A DNA stretch of 64,000 nucleotides from Gordionus sp. m RMFG-2023. Taxonomy: Eukaryota; Nematomorpha; Gordioida; Chordodea; Parachordodidae. Where the stretch lies: NCBI RefSeq assembly GCF_954871325.1, contig NC_088775.1, forward strand, positions 10,269,561 through 10,333,560, written 5' to 3'. Position 1 is the stretch's first letter. Every line of letters begins with the position of its first letter. A program made the position numbers and the translations under genes. Positions 59,166 through 64,000 of the stretch are shown piece by piece. The notes below the pieces were generated by a model. That model worked only from the letters and a program-made list of their open reading frames with translations. It did not search any database and was not told where the DNA came from.

Positions 59166-62100
59166 TTTGTCTATCAGTCCTGGTGGCAGTATAGTTCTGA
59201 CTACAACTTCCAAATTTAAATCAGCGTTTTTGCGGTAAAGTGCCAAATTTATTATTAGATTCTTATCCAAGAAAAATACCTTTTCTTCTTTTATTGTCAA
59301 GGCATTGGGTACATCGATAAGCCAATATTCCTCTTTATCCCGATTCCAGGTAAAAAAATCATCAATCTTTATGCACCCTTTTAACGATTTTATCATGTTT
59401 TTCTGATCCTCGGTGAGTGTGATAGATTGGTTAGCCGGTTCTTTAAAACTATTGTAACACAATATTGCCGGATCATATCCTTTTAAAATTAGTTCCAATT
59501 TTAGGAAAATTTCTTTAAACGTTGGTCTCTTTTCGCGATCAGCTTCCCAGCAACATTTGACGACATTGTCCCAAAAATTTGGATTACAATTTTCAGGGCA
59601 TTCTAAACGCTTTTCTGATTCGATAAAATGGAGTACTTCCGTAGGATCCATAGCCTTGTAAGGTAAGTCAAGACAATTAGTCCATATCTCCCAACACAAC
59701 ACCCCAAAAGCCCACACATCAGATTTTTCCGTAAAAATTCTATCCCTAAGACTTTCGACTGGCATCCATCTGGCGGGGTTTTGTTTGGGTAAATGATTAG
59801 GAATATATATTTCTGATTTTTTAGCAGTTCTAAAACAACCTACTTTGGCTTCCAAGTAATAATCTATAAATATATTTCTGGCGGTAAGATCACGATGAAT
59901 TACATTATACCTCGCCAAATGCTTCATTCCCTTGCATATCCCTATAGCTAATTTAATTCTTAATCTTTCGGTTAATATAGGATTTTGATGATTTTGTATC
60001 AAGAAATTTTTCAATCTTCCTAGAGTAGGAAAATCCCAGAAAACATAAAATGTATTATTATTGTATGATATACCCACCAAGTTTAATATATTTGGCGATT
60101 TAGGTAATGCTTTTAAAATATTGACTTCACTTTTTAACTTTGCTAACTCGAGCACAATCTCGGCTCTCTCATCTATAGTTGAATAGAATGTGGCCATCGC
60201 AATTATCTTCTCGGAATCTTTCGCTATTGTGACAGCTAAATCCTTACCTTGATGATCCGCTTTGGGAGTGAGATCTGGGAATGTGATATTCGAATAAACT
60301 ATGTCCCAATAGTTATCAGGCTTACTATCTACTTTATACATTTTTGAAGATAATACTGAGGATACGCTTGGAGGTTTTTTCGTTTCTTTCATGCGCAAAT
60401 ACAAATCATATAACGACTGTTTAATTACGCTAAAGGTAGGTCTATCTGAGGGGTTAATTAACCAGCATTGTTTCATGATCTCATATATTTCATCGGGGCA
60501 ACCTTGGGGTTTACGAAGTCTTTTCCCTGTCCTAAGATATTCCAAAATTTGGCTCCTGTCAAGTTTACTTTTAAATGGAATTTCGCAATTCGTATATATT
60601 TCCCACATCGTCACTCCATAAGCCCAAACATCAGATTTCTCTGAATACACCCCATTGACTATCGCTTCCAGTGACATCCAACGTACGGGTAAAGGTTTAT
60701 TTTTGGACTTTGTCAGATATTCACCTCCCAAACGAGTCATACCAAAATCGCATACTTTCGCAGTTAAATCGTCAGTTAAAAGTATATTTCGAGATGCCAA
60801 ATCTCGGTGTATCCAATTTTTATGGGTTAAGTGTTCCATTCCTTTCGCTATATCTAAACAAAATTTTAGTCTTCTTTCCGGGGGTATGTCATTTTTGAAT
60901 TGTCGGAGATATTTTTTTAGATCACCCCTAGGCAGGAATTCCATAGCGACAAAGAGATCGCCCTCGTGTTCGCAAGCCCCTAACAATCTAACGACATTTG
61001 GATGCTTCCCGATCGATGTCATGACATTTAATTCTTTTCTCATCTCTTCAAGAGCGTCCAAAGCCTTAGCTTCTGATTTTATCTGCATAGTTTTTATAGC
61101 GGCGATTTCGTCTTTGCCATCTAATTTGACGGTACCTTTTTTCACTACTCCAAATTGCCCTTTCCCCAAAACTTCTTCAGTGAGATGTATATCTTCCCAA
61201 AGCAAAGAAAAATCTTTCATGTATTTAATATCGGCAATCGATTTACGAGAACCCTTCATCATGGACACCCTGGACGATTTGGTAGACTTTTCTTGCGAAT
61301 CTCTAGATGGTTGAATTATTTTCGGAGGGGATAAAAACCGTTTCTTGTATTCGCTGGGGGATTTCTTTCTGGTCATTGAATAATTATATTTTTTTTTCTT
61401 CTCCTTAGGTTGATCCCTAGATCTTGTTTTAAGGTAACTGTGCTTATATTTTAGGGGAGACGACTCCGTTACATTAATTTGTAGCGAGGTTGTGGGACTT
61501 AGATTTTCCTGGATTTCAATTCCACAACCTATATTTAATCCTGTAATAACTGGATTTTTTAAATAAAAAGTGTCTGGTATTTTAATATTTTCCTCACATC
61601 TGACTTTACAACCCACGTTAAAACCTTTCATCAATGGCGATTTATTCGTCATTTTTTGTATGGATAATAATTGAGTGACTTCGGGGGTTATTTCAAGCAT
61701 CTTGACTTTCTTTGGATCACCTTTGACATCTTTTTGTGACGGTGAGAGAATTCCTCCAGTTTTAGCAGTAGTTTGGTAACTTCCCAAAACTTTGTTTGGC
61801 GGCATTAATCTATCTATATCTGAAAAAAGCAATTCCGTTTGGGTGTGAATAGTTCTAAAGCGTTTTTTTCCGTGAACGGGACACGATAACATGTAATTAT
61901 TATTTAAAGTTTCATTAGAGTTTTCTATGACCCTTTTTATTAAACCACCTTTTTTAGATTCTTGTTGTTTAGGTTTTAGATTAGCGTCAAAAAGATTGCC
62001 CCCACCTTGTTTTTTCTTTTTGAGTAACTCCTTTTCATAATTTTTATGTAAGTCGCACAATTCAATTTTACGATTTTCGTGATTTCCAGGCCATGCTCGA

Positions 62101-62261
62101 GATCTTATGCTTGAGTCAAAAATTTCTTCTCTGGTATGCTTCGAAGATTGATTTAAATTAGAAGTGTTGGCCATGCCTTGTAATTCGTTGATTTTAGCAT
62201 TTAGAACTAATTTTTCAACCTTTTTCAACATACTGGGTGTCACTTCAAATACTTCTCCCAT
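59166..62261 (-). CDS. Five-domain tyrosine kinase, exon 1 (N-terminal region, domains 1 and 2, start of domain 3)
   Basis: 1032 codons from ATG at 62261. An in-frame ATG at 62294 precedes a T/A run and is less likely. Residues 1-350 are charged and probably disordered, with a twice-used motif near 213-227 and 241-254 (GFNVGCKVRCEEN, GLNIGCGIEIQEN). Domain 1 (about 355-625) is a complete tyrosine kinase: GKGQFGVV 366-373, Lys390, HRDLASRN 485-492, DFG 505-507, activation-loop Tyr515, PVRWM (APE reads SLE). Domain 2 (about 650-930) keeps HRDLTARN but has CFR for DFG and no beta3 Lys, so is a pseudokinase. Residues 979-1032 resemble a degenerate kinase N-lobe and are completed by the next exon. 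Joined product about 1919 residues. Non-receptor type; pathway unknown. Read-through past the donor stops at 59043. Confidence 0.9.
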
Positions 62262-62294
62262 ATTTTTTTTAAAAAAAAAACAATTAACTATCAA

Positions 62295-63200
62295 AACTTT
62301 ATATAATCTATATTAGAAGTCTTTTTATATAAAAGAAATTTTAATGTAAATTTTGTTTATAAAACAGAAAATATTTTTTAGAATTGTTATATTTTGAAGA
62401 AAAAATGGAATGAATAATTAGAAAAAGGAGTATTTTTCTGGTATCAATATTTTATTATTTAGCTGCTTTGTAACCCAAATGTTATGATAAAATTAATATC
62501 ATATGGACGGCCTATTTTGATTGAACCCAATAATGTAAATAAAAATGGACAATTTTTTCTATCAAAATTAATATTTAAATTAAACAAATCGTATAGAATC
62601 ATTTTTTTTGTAAAAATAGCACATAACTCCCTAGACTATTATATATTTTGAGAAGTATCAGTGTTGGCCTTTCATCACGTTCAGACGAAAACAAATATTT
62701 TTCTCTATTTATTATTATATGAATTATAAATGTAAACCTACATTTATTTAATGTTAAATTCATGACCCAAATTATCCAAAAAACATCTTATCCGTTTCCT
62801 TCAATATTATCTGAAATTAAAATCCGAACTATATTCCAATCTTTCATCGTAAAATAATCTAAATACCATCTTTCAATTATATTTGATGCTATGAGGTTCC
62901 GAAATCAGAAGCAATAGCCTTGTTAGTAAAATATATTGAAAACTGTAGCTTGATAATAAAAAAAATATAATATGCAAACTTAATTACATAAATTTACCCC
63001 TCGAATTCCTAGTTGGGTATAGCTATGATGGTACTTCAAACACGAGCGAGATCAATAGAGTATCAGGCTTTGATAAAAGCTAAAGCCCCAGCTTTGATTT
63101 GATGCTCTTGACATCGATTAAATTTAATCATAGTTTAATTATGTTAATCGATAAAAGAGCTAAGAAATGTTTTAAGGGATTCTATACGAGATTCACATTA
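62295..63200. other. Upstream region of the kinase gene
   Basis: No further exon or bounded element seen. The promoter presumably lies here, but no motif can be singled out. Confidence 0.45.
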
Positions 63201-63219
63201 TTAAAATAGTGTTAATTGA

Positions 63220-63430
63220 TAGTCAGTGCTCAAAGCTTGTAAGAGTGAAATCAGGAATACCACTCGGTAAAATTATCTTATTTTTTGGATTTAAAAGGTT
63301 TATTTTATATATTCATAGAAACTAGGTATCATCATATAAAGCTATTGTAAATTTACTTTTACTTTATGATGCCATAAAGTCAGTTTGGACAAATTGAAAG
63401 GATTCTGAAGATCCTGCCCCTTTTATCATG
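63220..63430. repeat. Dispersed repeat, second copy of 33100-33330
   Basis: Same landmarks as the first copy, about 80% identical by eye, with a short insertion (TTTGGACAAATTG) not in the first copy. Confidence 0.65.
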
Positions 63431-63749
63431 TCTGGTGCTATAGTTTTTGGAATAGATTTTTATTTTATTTTGTCACTTTGTGTTTTAAATAAAATATTGT
63501 TCAAACCAAGCAAGCTTGGTTTGTATAAAATAATAAATAAAATTCTATTGGCTAAAGGTTTCCTGATTAATTTGAGAAATATAATTTAAATTATTTTCTT
63601 ATATTATTCTTTAATCTTATCAGATAATTACACTGAATTCTTCAAGGGCATTTTATAAAGGAGAGAAACAACCTTTTATTAAGAAAGTTATAATATTCAA
63701 ACATTACAATCCAAAAAGGAAAATACTTTAATTATTAAACAAATATACT

Positions 63750-63865
63750 ATTTTATTTTGCTTTACTTTACAACCTGTATGTAATGACATACATTGGTTT
63801 TATGCTGAACTTGATTTGATAATATGGCAGTTTAATGAGAGGTTTAATGAGTGATTTAATGATGA
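63750..63865. repeat. Dispersed repeat, second copy of 21160-21235
   Basis: Shares TTACAACCT, TTTATGCTGAACTTGATTTG and GATTTAATGA blocks with the copy near 21160. It lies about 320 bp after another repeat shared with 33100, so both may belong to one larger element. Confidence 0.5.
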
Positions 63866-64000
63866 TTGGATAAAATATTTAAATTAACAAAAGACATTTT
63901 TTAGATGATATCGAGGATAAATGTGAATTTTACCATTTAAATTCGAGTCAAGTTTTTGAAGAAATTTCGAATTCAACATATTTATACGATGGCTAAAGAG

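Noticed and set aside
60655-61314. 219-codon plus-strand frame
   Set aside because: It is the exact antisense of the domain 1 kinase region; composition and position follow the real minus-strand coding sequence.
54902-62261. An eIF2-alpha kinase next to its substrate gene
   Set aside because: The active domains carry tyrosine-kinase signatures (HRDLASRN, PVRWMAPE), not those of GCN2/PERK/PKR-type kinases. The neighbourhood with EIF2S1 looks accidental.

Overview
The window is nuclear DNA of an AT-rich eukaryote (roughly three quarters A+T by eye). GT-AG introns, a tyrosine-kinase gene, and hAT, piggyBac, MULE-like and LINE elements point to an animal or a close holozoan relative. The species cannot be fixed from the sequence.

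Three host genes can be read, all on the minus strand. (1) DNAJC8, a spliceosome-linked J-domain protein, occupies 12986 down to 626 (eight exons, about 205 residues). Its last exon or exons lie beyond the left edge. (2) EIF2S1 (eIF2-alpha) is complete, 51514 down to 36020, with eight exons, 335 residues and the regulatory serine conserved. (3) A tyrosine-kinase gene runs from 62261 down to 54902. Its two long open frames look like halves of one protein of about 1919 residues with five kinase domains in the order active, pseudo, pseudo, pseudo, active. The third domain is split exactly by a 1.6 kb intron. A possible last exon of an unidentified plus-strand gene sits at 50-160.

Almost everything else is layered transposable elements. 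DNAJC8 intron 7 (8.15 kb) holds a 3.8 kb giant-hairpin MULE-like element and two hAT elements. DNAJC8 intron 5 (3.3 kb) holds two more hAT elements. Between DNAJC8 and EIF2S1 lie an LTR-retroelement fossil packed with other elements, a LINE relic, a piggyBac relic, a 4.4 kb hAT-type element with 8-bp target duplications, and hAT relics. EIF2S1 intron 7 (11.1 kb) holds a LINE relic, two piggyBac elements in opposite orientation, and a hAT relic split by a second copy of the hAT-type family. EIF2S1 intron 5 holds LINE relics and a small hAT.

Most host introns without transposons are tiny (37-60 bp, a few 140-375 bp), while transposon-filled ones are 1.6-11 kb, so gene length here is set by transposon load. 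The most novel items are the five-domain kinase, the MULE-like hairpin, and the 'family E' elements with inverted 13-bp GC-rich arrays near their ends.
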